From Rattus norvegicus (Eukaryota > Chordata > Mammalia > Rodentia > Muridae): DNA of 64,000 nt. Both the position numbers and the translations under genes were made by a program. Of this stretch, positions 45,543 to 57,300 are shown in pieces. The notes under the pieces are model-generated. The model made no database searches and was not told where the DNA came from. It saw nothing but the letters and a program-made list of their open reading frames with translations. Positions within the stretch are counted from its first letter, which is position 1, and every line of letters starts with the position of its first letter. The stretch lies in contig NW_026947371.1 in assembly GCF_036323735.1 (NCBI RefSeq), positions 712,501-776,500 on the forward strand, in the 5' to 3' direction.

Positions 45543-46635
45543 TATTAGTTTGAGTGTATCTGGTTTGATGTGAAGGTCCTTGATTCACTCGTACTTAAGC
45601 TTTGTACATGTTCTTAAAATGGTATAATTTGCACTCATCTTCATGCTGACTTCCAGTTCAACCAGCCCTCTTTTCGGAAAATGTTATGTTTCTTTCTTTG
45701 GATGGATTTATCTCCATTGACAAAGATCAAGTGAAAGGTTTGTGGGTTCATTTCTGGGTCTTCAATTCTTTTTCACTCTCTATCTGTCTGTCCCTTACAA
45801 ATACCATGGAGTTTTTATCACTATTGCTCTGTAATACTGCTGGAGTTCAGGGGTGGTGGTTCCCGCAGAAGTTCTTTTATTGTTGAGGATAGTTTTACCT
45901 ATCATGGGTTTTTCTTATTCCAAATGATTTTAAAAATTGCTCTTTCTCTCTCTATTATAGAATTGAATTGTAATTTTGACGGGGATTGCATTGATTGTGT
46001 AGATTGCTTTTGGCAAAATGGTCATCTTTACTATATCAATTCTGTCAATTCATGGGCCTGGAAGCTCATTGTATCTTTTGAGTTCTTCCTCAATTACTCT
46101 CTTCAGAGACTTGAATTTCTTGTCATACACATTTTTCACCTTCTTGGTAAATCACACAACAAGATATTTTACATTATTTGGGACTATTGTGAAGTGTATG
46201 ATTTCATTATTTTCATTCTCAGCTTGTTTATCCATTTAGGATAAGAAGACTTCTGGTATGTTTGAGTTAATTTTATGCCCTGACACTTTGCTGAAGTTAT
46301 TTATCAGATTAAGTAGTTCTCTGGTGGAACTTTTGGGGTCACTTAAGTATACAATCATATCATCTGCAAATAGTAATATTTTGATATCTAACCTTCCAAT
46401 TGTATCCTTTTGACCTCCTTTTGTTGTCTGGTTTCTCTGTCTATGACATGGAGTCCTGTTTTGAATAAGTAGGAAGAAAGTGGTGCAGCCTTATCTAGTC
46501 CCTGATTTTAGTGAGACTGCTTCAAGTTACTCTCCATTTAGTTTGATGTTATCTAGAGGTTTACAGTATATTTCTTTCACTATGTTTAGAAATGGGCCTA
46601 CAATTCCTGATCTTTCTACGACTTTTATTCTGAAG
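45543..46635 (-). mobile_element. Antisense L1, ORF2 part between the two ERVs
   Basis: Continuation of the 38631-40247 L1. The complement holds the RT palm with an intact FADDMI around 46345-46372 and thumb sequence at 45950-46250. It ends at the next ERV LTR at CTGAAG (46630-46635), the same L1 position as the solo LTR at 17247. Confidence 0.88.
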
Positions 46636-47089
46636 TGTCACGTCCACCTCAGCTGGCAAGGAATACGCAACACAGTGGGATTCTTCTTAACAGCCTTTAT
46701 TGCGGGATCACCTCTTTACTGATAAGGGGAACTCGAGCGGCAAAAGCGCTCGCCTTATGTAGAGAAGAGGCTGTGGTTATGCTAATTGTCCTTCAGGGAT
46801 TGGTGGATCACGAATCACCCCACTATTACTCTGCTACTTGTCCTTCATGGATTGGCAGAGCATGAATCCTTCATTAGCACATTCCTGTCCCATCCAACTG
46901 ATGCCAGGTGCAAATTCCATGCATGAGCAGTATGCAAATACCGTTGTTCACCACAGCAGGGCTCTGGATTACCTCATTAGCATAAGGCCGCCCTGGCAAG
47001 TGGACAAGCCTATGCATCCTCGATAAGTCATTTACTACCACACGGGACAGGATGTCTGCACCATCTTTGTTTTACCATGCTGCTCCCCA
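46636..47089 (-). mobile_element. 3' LTR of provirus 2
   Basis: On the minus strand it runs from TGGGGAGCAGCATGG to GAGGTGGACGTGACA. It contains TACATAAGG in place of the TATATAAGG of the solo LTR and an AATAAAGGCTGTTAAGAAG region. It aligns with 16800-17246 along its whole length, at an identity I judge as about four-fifths. Confidence 0.88.
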
Positions 47090-47370
47090 CTTCTCCCCCT
47101 TTTTTGTTTAATAATATGAATGGTCTAGATCTGGGTGTAACATCATTCTTTTCATTGCTCCTGTCTTAGGTCATTCCTGATGATGACTCAGACTTACCCA
47201 TCATTGGGTTCACATACAACCACTGGGCCTCCTGTCTCAGGTTGGACCGAACTCGAGGATATTTACCCATCTCTGGATACAATGATTCCACATGACAATG
47301 ACAAAAATGATCTAGGGCGAACACTTAATATTATAAAGAGGCCATCCCTATGTTGGGAGAAGCACCATTT

Positions 47371-48123
47371 TCAAAGACGATCATAGCCTGGTAAACAACC
47401 GCTTTTTGTCTGACATGTTATCTTTTTAAATGGCCAATAAGCTAGAGACATACTCTGCATCCAAGGAGGAAAACATCTCCCCAGGCAAACATACAAGCCC
47501 ACTCCATAATAAAGGGAGAAAGCATTGGCAATCCATGACGTAAAGTCTTCAACTGTGATAGGGTCCAACCTAGTGCTGTTAAGTCAGCAATCTACATCAG
47601 CAATTGTCTTGATAGTTGCTCTGCTTTCATGGAATAGTTCCCTTTCAGATAATTCAAGATTTCTTTGCTCTGTTGAGAATGCTGAGAAAAGTTAACTTGC
47701 AAAGGAGTAATGCATAAGCCTCTATGGGAAGAAAAGCAGGACAGCTGCGTAATATGGTAAGGTGCTTCAATTTGTCCTTGAACTAAATCTATCCTTTGAT
47801 TAACTAGTAGGAGGCCAGATACCAAATGGGTATATTGCTCACATTAGAGCTTATATTATATTGAATATTGAAATGTGGCTCTACGCAACCAAATGCAAGG
47901 CAGGGAAGAGTTCTTTAAATAAAACATAAGGTTGCGACAGAGAAAAGTTAATGGCTGCATAGCATTGGGGCATTTCTCCATTTGGCAAAATACAGGGAGC
48001 ATCACACAAACAGGAGGCAGAGGAAAAGTTTGGCAAAACAGATGAATTGCTATGAACTGGCATGCGTACTGGCCAGGATCTGGCAGTAGCCCACAAGATT
48101 AGTGAATCAACCTGGATTACCAT
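47371..48123 (-). pseudogene. env transmembrane remnant, provirus 2
   Basis: Minus-strand frames at 47371-47568, 47592-47825 and 47881-48123 correspond to the env remnant of provirus 1 (shared MKAEQLSRQLL, and TVEDFTSWIANAFSL against TFRDFTSWITNALFF). The membrane-anchor region has lost its open frame. As in provirus 1, no surface subunit separates it from integrase. Confidence 0.65.
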
Positions 48124-48211
48124 TCCCAGCTATAGTAGGGTTCGTAGTCTCATCTTCAGGAGAGCAGAAGGCAATTTTTGAGTCAAGTGCTCAGGTACAA
48201 ATTGGATTTTC

Positions 48212-49437
48212 TTAGTTCTGCGGAAAAAGACAAACAGCTCCCCTAGACCTCGAAATCACAAGATATGGCCCACACCATTCACCAGTTAATACTTCCTTCC
48301 ACTTTTCTTCTGCATTACTCATAGGTGTAGTAGCAGCATGGCAATCCGTGACAGAGCAGCCATGCACGGACAAAATTAAGAAATTTAGAGTAAAAAGAGC
48401 TAATGAATGTTCTTCTTTTGGTGTTTGGCCACTGGCAAATCCCCCTTTTTGCTTTTTATAAGCTCTTTTAAGGTACAATGTGCTCTTTCCACAATTCCTT
48501 GCCACTAGGGAGTGTATGGTAATCCTGTAGTATGACAAACCTGCATTGTCTGGCAAAATTCCTTAAAGGACTTTGCTGTGTATGCAGACCCGTTGTCTGT
48601 CTTAACACTATCAGGCTTTCCCAGGCCACCCATGTGTCTAAGCAATGACTAATGGCATTACTAGCCTTTTCACCAGTCACCAGAGTAGCATGTATAATAC
48701 CAGAACAAGTATCAACAGAAAAATGAGCATATTTTAAATTTCCATATTGAAATATGTGTGTGACATCCATCTGCCAAAGTTTTAGGGGGATCAGACAACA
48801 AGGGTGAATCCCCACATGACAAGGGTGGTGAAATTGAACACAATTCTGGCAACTAACACCACATCACGAACTGTAGCCCTAGAGATGTTAAACTTTTGTA
48901 AAGGCAGGAACATGAATCTTTTGATGCAATTCTCTAGTAAGATCAACTGGAGCTGCATGAAAAATAAATTCTCTACGAGTACTAGCATCCACCAAGTTGT
49001 TATTATTGTCCATAGGACCAGGCGAATTAGTATGAGCTCGGATATGTTGTATGAAAAACTTATTTTTTCTGACCCAAATCAATTTTTGTAATTCGAAAAT
49101 AATTTGACATACAGTATTAGTCGAAGTAATTGGCCCTGAAATTTCAAGTGAGCGTAAACTACATAAGCAGAATTAGAAATTAAATTAAAAGAATCAATAA
49201 ATATTTTAAAAACTTCCAATACCATTTTATATTCTGTGATTTGGGGTGTTCCTGGACTGTACTGAATCAATACTGTTTCTTGAGAATCAAACATGTAGGC
49301 ACCTACACCTGTTTTGGAGCCATCTGTATAAATATCTAATGCTCTGAGGCAGTGACCTGAGGAAAGATCACTGGATGCTCAGTAAAAAATTGTAGCAAAG
49401 GATCCTTAGGATAATGATTGTCAAACTCTAAATCATG
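48212..49437 (-). pseudogene. pol remnant (RNase H, integrase), provirus 2
   Basis: Frames at 49079-49294 (RT/RNase H, QYSPGTPQI), 48888-49082 (IRAHTNSPGPMDNNN, RREFIFHAAPVDL) and 48468-48815 (integrase core, MDVTHIFQYGNLKYAHFSVD) read in coding order. A frameshift precedes the second catalytic Asp: the nucleotides there still encode TDNG in another frame. The 48212-48556 frame is the integrase C-terminal region. Unlike provirus 1, the third catalytic position still has a Glu codon, although out of frame. Confidence 0.82.
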
Positions 49438-50800
49438 AAGTTAGACTAAAGGGGGACAAATAACCCTATTGAAATATGGGGTTCAGAGCAAAACAAAGAA
49501 TTCACAGCTGAAGAATATCAAATGGCAGAGAAACACCTAAAGAAATGTTCAACATTTTTAGTCTTAAGGCAAATGCAAATCAAAACAACACTGTGATTCC
49601 ACCGCACACCAGTCAGAATGTCTAAGATGTAAACTCAGATGATAAAAGATGCTGGCAAGGATGTGGAGAAAGAGGAACAGGCCTCCATTGTTGGTGGGAT
49701 TGCAGACTGGTACAACCACTCTGGAAATCAGTGCAGAGCTTCCTCAGAAAATTGGACATTTAACTACCTGAGGAACCAGCTATACCTCTCTTGGGCATAT
49801 TCCCAAAATATGCCCCAACATGTAACAAAGACACATGCTCCACTATGTTCATAGCAGCCTGATTTATAATAGCCAGGAACTGGAAAGAACACAGATGCCT
49901 TCAACAGAGGAATGGATACAGAAAATGTGGTATATCTACACAATGTAATATTACTCAGCTATCAAAAACAATGACTTTATGAATTTCATAGGCAAATGGA
50001 TGGAAGTGGAAAATATCATCCTGAGTGAGTAACCCAATCACAGAAAATCACACATGGTATGCACTTATTGATAAGTCGGTATTAGACCAATTACCCTAGA
50101 TGCACAGAACATGTGAAACTTAAGAAGGTTGACCAAAATGTGAATGCTTTGCTCCTTCTTTAAATGGGGAACAATAATATACTTGGGAGAGGATGGGGAA
50201 GTAAAGTTTACAACAGAGACAGAAGGAACACCCATTCACAGTCTCCCACACATGTGGCCCATACATATACAGAAACCTAAGGAGATAAGAGATGATGCAA
50301 AAAAGTGAAGGCTGACAGGATCCAGATGTAGATCTCTCTTGAGAGACACAGCCAGAATACAGCAAATAAACAGGCAAATGTCAGCAACAAACCACTGAAC
50401 TGAGAACGGGACACTTGTTGAAGGAATCAGGAATCAGTTGAGCTTGAAGGGGCTCGAGACCCCATCTGAACAACAATGTCAACCAAGCAGAGCTTCCATA
50501 GACTAAACCACTACCCAAAAACTATACATGGACTGACCCTGGGCTCGAACTTCATAGGTAGCAATGAATATCCTAGGAAGAGCACGAGTGGAAGGGGAAG
50601 ACCTTGGTCCTGCCAAGACTGAATTCACCATTAAATGGGATTGTTTTGGGGAGGCACTAATGAGGGAGGAAGGGGAGCTAGCACCTATATAGAAGGGGAT
50701 GTGTATGGGATACGGGGATGTTGGTCCAGAAACTGGGAAAGGGAGTAACAATTGAAATGTTAAAAAACAAAATAACCAAGTTAATAAATATGGAGAAAAA
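49438..50800 (+). mobile_element. 5'-truncated L1, sense
   Basis: Starts within ORF2 (AAATAACCCTATTGAAATAT, then AACAAAGAATTCACAGCTGA), runs through the C-terminal region (LVGLQTG-like frame at 49639-49854) and the 3' UTR, and ends near AATAACCAAGTTAATAAATA. Frameshifts split the ORF2 tail. Confidence 0.88.
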
Positions 50801-52045
50801 AAAGTAATTTTCAACATGTTTAATCATAAGGAAAATGCAAATCAAAACAACCCTGACATTCCACGTCACACCAGTCTGAATGGCTACAAAAAAAAAAAAA
50901 AAAATCTCAGGTGACAGCAGATTCTGGCAAGGATATAGAGAAAAAAAAGAGCACTCCTCCATTTTTGGTGGGATTGCAGACTGGTAAAAATCATTCTGTG
51001 AGCTTCTTTAGAAAACTGGGCATTGCACTATCTATGTACCCAAGTATATCTCCCCTGAGCATATACCCAAAACATTCTCCAACATACAACAAAGACTCAT
51101 GCTCCACTATATTCACAGAAGAAGATGGAAATTACCCAGATGCCCTTCAAGAGAGGAATGGATACAGAAAATATGATAAATCTACACAAAGGAATACTAC
51201 TCAACTCTCAAAAAATGACATCATATAATTCATAGGCAAGTGGATGGAACTAGAAAATATCACCCTGAGTGAGGTAACCCAATCACAGGAAAAACACTCA
51301 TGGTATGTAGTCAATGATAAGCGGATATTAACCCAAATGCTCTGATTTCCCAAGATGCACAGACCACAGGAATTTCAAGAAGGATAACTGTAATGTGGAT
51401 GCTTCACTCCTTCTTTAATAGGGGAACAAGAATACCCATAGTAGGGCACAGGGTGTCAATGTTTAGAGAAGAGAATGAAGGAACAGTCATTGGGGCCCAT
51501 ACATATACAGCCACCAAACTAAATAAATGGATGAAGCAGCAAAGAGAGGCAGGCTGACAGGAACTGGATGTAGATCTCTCCTGAGACACAAAGCCAGATA
51601 ATGGTAAATACTTAGGCAAATGCCAGCAGCAAAACACTGAACTGAGAAACGGATCCCCGTTGAAGGAATCAGAGAAAGGCCTAAAAGAACTGAAGGGGCT
51701 TGAGACCCCATGTGAAATAACATGCCCACCAACCAGAGCTTCCAGAGACTAAGCTACTACTCAAAGACTACATGAACTGACCCTGGTCTCCAAAATCATA
51801 GGAATCACTGAATGCCTAGTAGGGGCACCAGTGGAAGGGGAAGTCTTTGGTCCTCCCAAGACTGAACCCCCAGTGAATGGCATTGTTGGGAGAAGGGCAG
51901 TAATGTGGGGGAGAATCGGACAGTAACACCCCTGTAGAAGGGGAGTGGGAGGGGCTAGGAAAATGTTAACATGGAAACCTGGAAAGAAAATAACATTTGA
52001 AATGTCAATAAGAAATTCTCAAGTTAATAAAGATTGAAGAAAAAA
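50801..52045 (+). mobile_element. Second 5'-truncated L1, sense, in tandem
   Basis: Begins TTTTCAACATGTTTAATCAT (ORF2 C-terminal region), immediately after the A-rich end of the previous L1. It has an internal A run at 50887-50903 and ends TAAGAAATTCTCAAGTTAAT plus A tail. The ORF2 tail is interrupted (frame 50911-51228). Confidence 0.88.
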
Positions 52046-52277
52046 AAAAAACACTCCTTCTGGAAGAGGAGAATGTATCATTTTCCCTTCAGTATCTGTG
52101 GGAAGAATTTTGGACACTTGGGCAAATGTGGAATAACCCTATAGAACATTGGAAACATTTGGTTATTTCCGCAAAGTCTTGGGTGGGTAGGAATATCTTG
52201 GGGTAAAATGGGAGATCAAGTTCTCCATGTCTAGATAGGGAAGGATGTTGGGAACCTGGAAAGTGTGGGGAAATTAC

Positions 52278-52989
52278 CTGTCCAAGTTTGTCAGTAGAAG
52301 AGTCAGCAGAAGGTGGCCCAGGCACAGTGTAATCTACTTTGAATCTTTCAGTGTTCTCTCCAGTACTGTGTTTTGTAGATGTTGCAGGCACTCTGGCTAC
52401 CAACTCGTCAAAGTCCAGATTTTCTTCAAACCCAGTAGAAATAACCCACTTTTTTTTTTTTCATCTTCCCAAGAATGAGCACTAAAGATGCGGCCACTCT
52501 TTTTCTGGTAGCAGGATGTAAGCACATGTTCTGGTATCCCTGGTCAGTGGGTTACTCAGTGATCTGCTATCCTTGGTCAGTGAATTACTCATGCCCTCAG
52601 GAACCCTCAGAGGAAGTGGAACTGTCCATTTCTTCTTCTCTGTCAGTTCCGCTCTGTGGTCTAGGACCCCCTTACTGACTGAAGCCTTCATATGATCTTC
52701 GAGTTTCCGTAGCTTTTCTGTAGCACGAATATCAGGTTTTTTTGAATCTCTGGTCTTCATAGGGTTTTGTGCATCTGAACTTGTACCGAGTGCGTCTAAG
52801 TAGTCCGGGAGGTACAAAGTCGCTCGGGTCTCTGCTGTTCAATTGCTTCCCACACTGGTGTAGGAAGTTATAATCCGGTTGGGGGACACTGAAGGCGGTC
52901 TCAGGTGGCGAACACTGGGAACCCTTAAAGTGCTTCCCCCATTGGAGTCCGGTGTTATAATCATCTTGGGGGACTCTAAAGGCTTTCAA
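52278..52989 (-). pseudogene. Unrecognised minus-strand coding-like segment
   Basis: Three frames follow one another: MKAFRVPQDDYNTGLQWGKH (52989-52732), then an 111-codon frame (52817-52482) rich in Lys, Arg, Ser and Asp with KPDIRATEKLRKLEDHMKAS, then a frame containing FEENLDFDELVARVP and ending at the splice donor at 52278. An A run of 11 (about 52452-52462) lies where the frame must change from the second to the third. The protein would be hydrophilic, without signal peptide or membrane segment. Either a pseudogene or several exons read through; product unknown. Confidence 0.35.
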
Positions 52990-53304
52990 AGGCCGAGGAG
53001 GCTGGGAAATCGGCGATGCATGGTCAGAGGGTAAAGTCCGGGATGAAGCTCACTGGCCTCTCTCCACACATCTGGCCTTTTAGTCGTTAGGAAATTGAAC
53101 AAGAAATGGCAAATGGGCTACTACTCGTGAAGTGGCAGTGAATGTACTTCCCAGTGGTGAGGAACATCAGTTGAGCTGTATCATTTGAGTATTGCTCTCT
53201 CTCCCGAGAACTTTGGACAAGTCCGGAAGGCAAAGCAGGGAAATCTCGAGTGACCATTGATCTCAGGAAACAACCAAAGCTCGAGAGGGCCTGTCCTCGA
53301 GTTA

Positions 53305-53433
53305 GCACGGGGCAGTAGCGAGGACTGCATGGTGCAGTCGCGAGGTCTGCACGGGGGGTCGTGAGGTCTGCACCGGGAAGTCGCGAGGTCTGCACGAGGC
53401 AGTCGCGAGGTCTTCACGGCCCAGTCAGGAGCT
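53305..53433. repeat. 22-bp CpG-rich minisatellite, about six copies
   Basis: Units start at 53305, 53327, 53349, 53370, 53392 and 53414. A typical unit is GCACGAGGCAGTCGCGAGGT plus CT; the third is 21 bases. Each typical unit holds three or four CpGs. The length is not a multiple of three, so a reading frame through it rotates. Confidence 0.92.
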
Positions 53434-53700
53434 GCCTCACTTGTCAATTTTGCTTGTAGTAGCGGGCGATCATCCAAGCTTCCTGAATGGGGAGGATCCC
53501 TGTCGACACTCCTCCTTTGAATCCAGAGTGCTATCTGCTCTTGTGCACACTGTCAGGGGCCAAGACAAGGGATTCTGGAAGGATCAACATGAACGGAAAG
53601 GGCAAGGAGTGCTTAAGACACTGTGCAGTCAAGCGACTCTTAAAACAGGGTAGTTCCCTGTAAACTGGAGGCCATCAGTGGTGCAGTCATGTGTCTTGGA

Positions 53701-54355
53701 GCCTCAAAGCCGAATGTGAAAAGCTGATCCAGACCCTTGCTCCTCAGAGACTGCAGGGACTAGAAAATCACTGGTGGACTGTGTTAGGGAATGAACATGT
53801 GATAGGATATGAATAGAGCATAGAATGCATGTGATTGATATTAGAATTCCATGTGACTTCCAGGTGTTTCTGTGATGCTTGTGACTTGGTGTTCATTATT
53901 TTTTCTTGTCCTAAAGCTCTTAATATTATTTCCATGATGATATTTTTGAAATATTGAGTATGCTACTCAATGGAATGTATTTTCTCTAGTCACATATATT
54001 GAAATTCTAAATGTCTCTTGTTATCGTACACAGTTGCCTGGCTAGAAATCCTGGGATGCATTCAATACTAGTAAGTTTATTGAACACATACTGTTCGTGT
54101 TACAAATTTTGCTTGTAATTAATTCTTTTGGTGACCCCCAAATAGATTGTAGAAATGGCTCCTGCCTTTTACAGACATATCTACAATCACCCTTGCTTGG
54201 AGAAAGGAGTTAAGTGTTATGCCTTCTTTGAATGAAGAGAAAGACCTAAGGCTACACTCCTCAGAAAACAAGAAATCAGAAACTGTAGGAAGAAATATGC
54301 ATCTAGGCAACAATAAATGTTCCAAGCTAACCTGTGCAGTAAAATAATGTATGGA
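53701..54355. other. Unassigned DNA
   Basis: Returns to AT-rich composition. The minus-strand frame at 54119-54406 (95 codons) overlaps the edge of an L1 and has no motif. Confidence 0.4.
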
Positions 54356-57300
54356 AAATGCCACTCCTTTATTATTAGTATTATTAATCATTGTTTTTGT
54401 TTTCATTGCAAATATTAACCACTTTCCAGTCCCTGTTAATAAACCACCCCACAGTATACTCCTCCACTTTGTCTCTAAGAGGGTGCCTCCCCAAATCTCC
54501 CACTCATTCTTGCCTCACCCCTCTAGAATCACTCTTCTCTGGGACATCAAGCATCTAAAGGCCAAGTGCTTCCCCTTCCACTGATGTGAGATGAGGCAGT
54601 CCTCAGCTACATATGTAGGGTACCAGACCATATACATTCTATGGTTGGTTGTTAGGGCCATGGGAGCTCTGAGGTGTCTGCTTAATTGATATCGTTATTT
54701 GACCTCTAATTACAATCCCCTTCAGCTCCTTCAGGCCTTCCCCTACATCTTCCATTGGGATCTCTAGGCTCAGTTCAATGGTTGGCTGTGCTGGCAGAGC
54801 CTCTCAGAGGTTAGGCATACCAGACTCCAGTTTGCAAGCAGATCTCAAGATCAGCAACAGTGTCCAGTTTGGTGTCTGCAGATCTCTGGATGGCCTTTCC
54901 TTCAGCCTCTGCTGCATTTTTGCCCTGCATTTCCACTAGACAGGGATAACTGTGATTTAATAAGAGATGGGTGATTTGTCCCATTCTTGCACTGTGGACC
55001 GTGTCTATCTACTGCAGGTGGTGTCTTCAGGTTCAATATCACTGTTGTTGTGTATGTTGGCTAATGTCATCAATGTTAGGTCCAGGGAACCTGTCACATC
55101 CTTAGTATCTGAGAAATTCGAGAGATTACCCCCTTACCAGTGAGTGAATGCCATGTGCCTTTATTTGTGTTAGGGTTACTTCACTCAGGATGATATTTTC
55201 TAGTTTCATCCATTTGCCTATGAATTGCCTGAAGTCATTCTATTTAATACCTCAGTACCACACCATTGTGTAAATGTACCACCTTATCTGTTTCTCTTTT
55301 GAGGGACATGTGGGCTCTTTCCAGCTTCTGTCATTTATAAACAAGGCTGTTATAAACATAGTGGTGTATGTGAACTTGTTGTAGGTTGGAGCAAGTTTTG
55401 GATATATGCCATCGAATGGTACAGCTGGGTTCTCAAGTAGTAAATACTACGTTCAATTTTCTGAGGAACCTCTAGCCGGTTTCCAGAGTATTTAAAGAGC
55501 TTGCAATTTCAACAGTGACAGAGTGTTCCTTTCTCTCCACATCCTTGCCAGCCTCTTTTGTCACCTGACATTTTTATCTTAGCCATTCTGAGTGGTATGA
55601 GGTAGAATCTCAGGATTGTTTTGATTTGCTTTTCCCCAAGGACAAAGGATGTTGAAAATATCTTTAGGTGCTTCTCAGCCATTCAATATTCATCAGTTGA
55701 GAATTTTTGTGTTTAGAATTGTAGTCCACTATTAAATAGTGTTATTTGGTTCTCTGAAGGATAGCTTATTGAATTTTTTGTATATATTGTAGATTAGTGC
55801 TCCATCGGATATAGGATTTTTAAATATCTTTTCCCAAGATGTTAGTTGCTGTATGGAAGTAATGACAGTGTCCTTTGCCTTACAGAAACTTTGAAATTTT
55901 ATGAAGTTTCATTTTTCAATTTTTGATCTTAGAACAAAAGACGTTGGTGTTGTATTCAGGAAATTTTCCCCAATTCTAAAGTGTTCAAGGCTTTTCCCTG
56001 CTTTTTCATCAGTTAGTTTCAGTGTATCTGGTTTTATTTGGAGATCTTTTTTTTAATTTTTTTTATTAACTTGAGTATTTCTTATTTACATTACCAGTGT
56101 TATTCCCTTTCCAGTTTTCCAGGCAAACATCCCACTAAGCCCTCCCCCTCCCCTTTATGGGTGTTCCCCTCCCCACCCTCCCCCCATTGACACCCTCCCC
56201 CAACAATCACATTCACTGGGGTTTCAGTCTTACCAGGACCAAGTGCTTCCTGTTCCACTGGTGATCTTTATGTGGAGGACTTTAATCCACATTTACTTAA
56301 ACTTTGTACAAGGAGATAAGAATGGATTAATTTGCATTCTTCTACATTCTGCCCTTCAGGTGAAACAGCACAATTTTTTAAAAAATGCTATCGTTTTTTC
56401 CACTGAATGGTTTTAGATCTTTTATCAATTTCCAAGTGGCCATAGCTGTGTGGGTTCATTTCTGCATCTTCAATTCTATTCCATTTATTTACCTGCCTGT
56501 CTCAATACCAATACATTACAGTTTTTCATCACCATTGCTCTGTAACACAACATGAGCTCAGGGATGGTGATTTCCCCAAAATGCTTTTATTTTTGAGAAT
56601 AGTTTTCTCTATCCTGGGATTTATTTTATTCCAAATAAATTGGCAAACTGTCATTTTTATGTCTGTGAAGAATTCACTTGTAATATTGATGGGGATTGAA
56701 TTGAATCTGTAAATTGCTTTTGGCAAAATGGACATTTTCACAACATTTGTCCTGTCAATACACAAGCATGGGAGATCTTTCTAATTTCTGAGACCTTCAA
56801 TTTAATTCTTCAGAGACATATGTTCTTGTCATATATATCTTTCACTTGCTTGGTTAGAGTCACACTGAAGTATTTCATATGCTTTTTGACTGTTGTCAAG
56901 TGTGTCATTTCTGTAATTTCTTTCTCAGTCTATTTCTCTTTTGAGTAGAGTACTGATTTGTTTGAATCAATTTTTTACCCTGCCACTTTGCTAAAGTTGT
57001 TTATTAGGCTTATAAATTCACTGGTGGAAATTTTGGGGCCAATTAAATATACTACCACATCATCTGCACATAGTGACATTTTGAATACTTCATTTGCAAT
57101 ATTAGTCTGTTTACCTACATTTGTTGTCAAATTACTCTGGCTAGGACTTCGAATACTATATTGAAAAGGTAGGGAAAGAGTGGGTGTCCTTGTCTAGTTC
57201 CTGATTTTAGTGGGATTGCATTAAATTTCTCTCCATTTAGTTTGATGCTGGCTACTGGTTTGCTGTATATTGCTTTTACTGTGCTTCAGTATGGTCCTTG

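Larger units (their letters stand above)
46636..49437 (-). mobile_element. ERVK provirus 2, antisense, 5' half missing
   Basis: Reading on the minus strand from 49437: RNase H and integrase, env TM remnant, polypurine tract (complement CTTCTCCCCCTTTTTTG), then a 3' LTR at 46636-47089. It has no gag, protease, RT palm or 5' LTR; a sense L1 takes over at 49438. Its internal sequence is clearly related to provirus 1, but the LTR (454 bp) differs in length and sequence and instead matches the solo LTR at 16800. Confidence 0.88.
52046..53700 (-). other. GC/CpG-rich island, gene-like, minus strand
   Basis: About 1.65 kb with clearly more G+C and CpG than anything around it, densest at 52780-53620 (many TCG, CGCG and CCGG). 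No L1, SINE or ERV text was recognised. Minus-strand frames are concentrated here (52089-52403, 52482-52817, 52732-52989, 53087-53395, 53181-53477). A strong splice-donor match, CAG|GTAATT, lies on the minus strand with the exon side ending at 52278. This could be a promoter with first exon, or a decayed gene copy. I do not recognise the product. Confidence 0.5.

Noticed and set aside
52482..52817. Assignment of the minus-strand frames to a named X-linked gene family
   Set aside because: I considered FAM47-type and other families from memory, but no motif matched convincingly, so no name is given.
53087..53477. Two overlapping ~100-codon minus-strand frames across the minisatellite
   Set aside because: The 22-base unit rotates the frame, so the repeating peptide appears in all frames; not evidence of coding.
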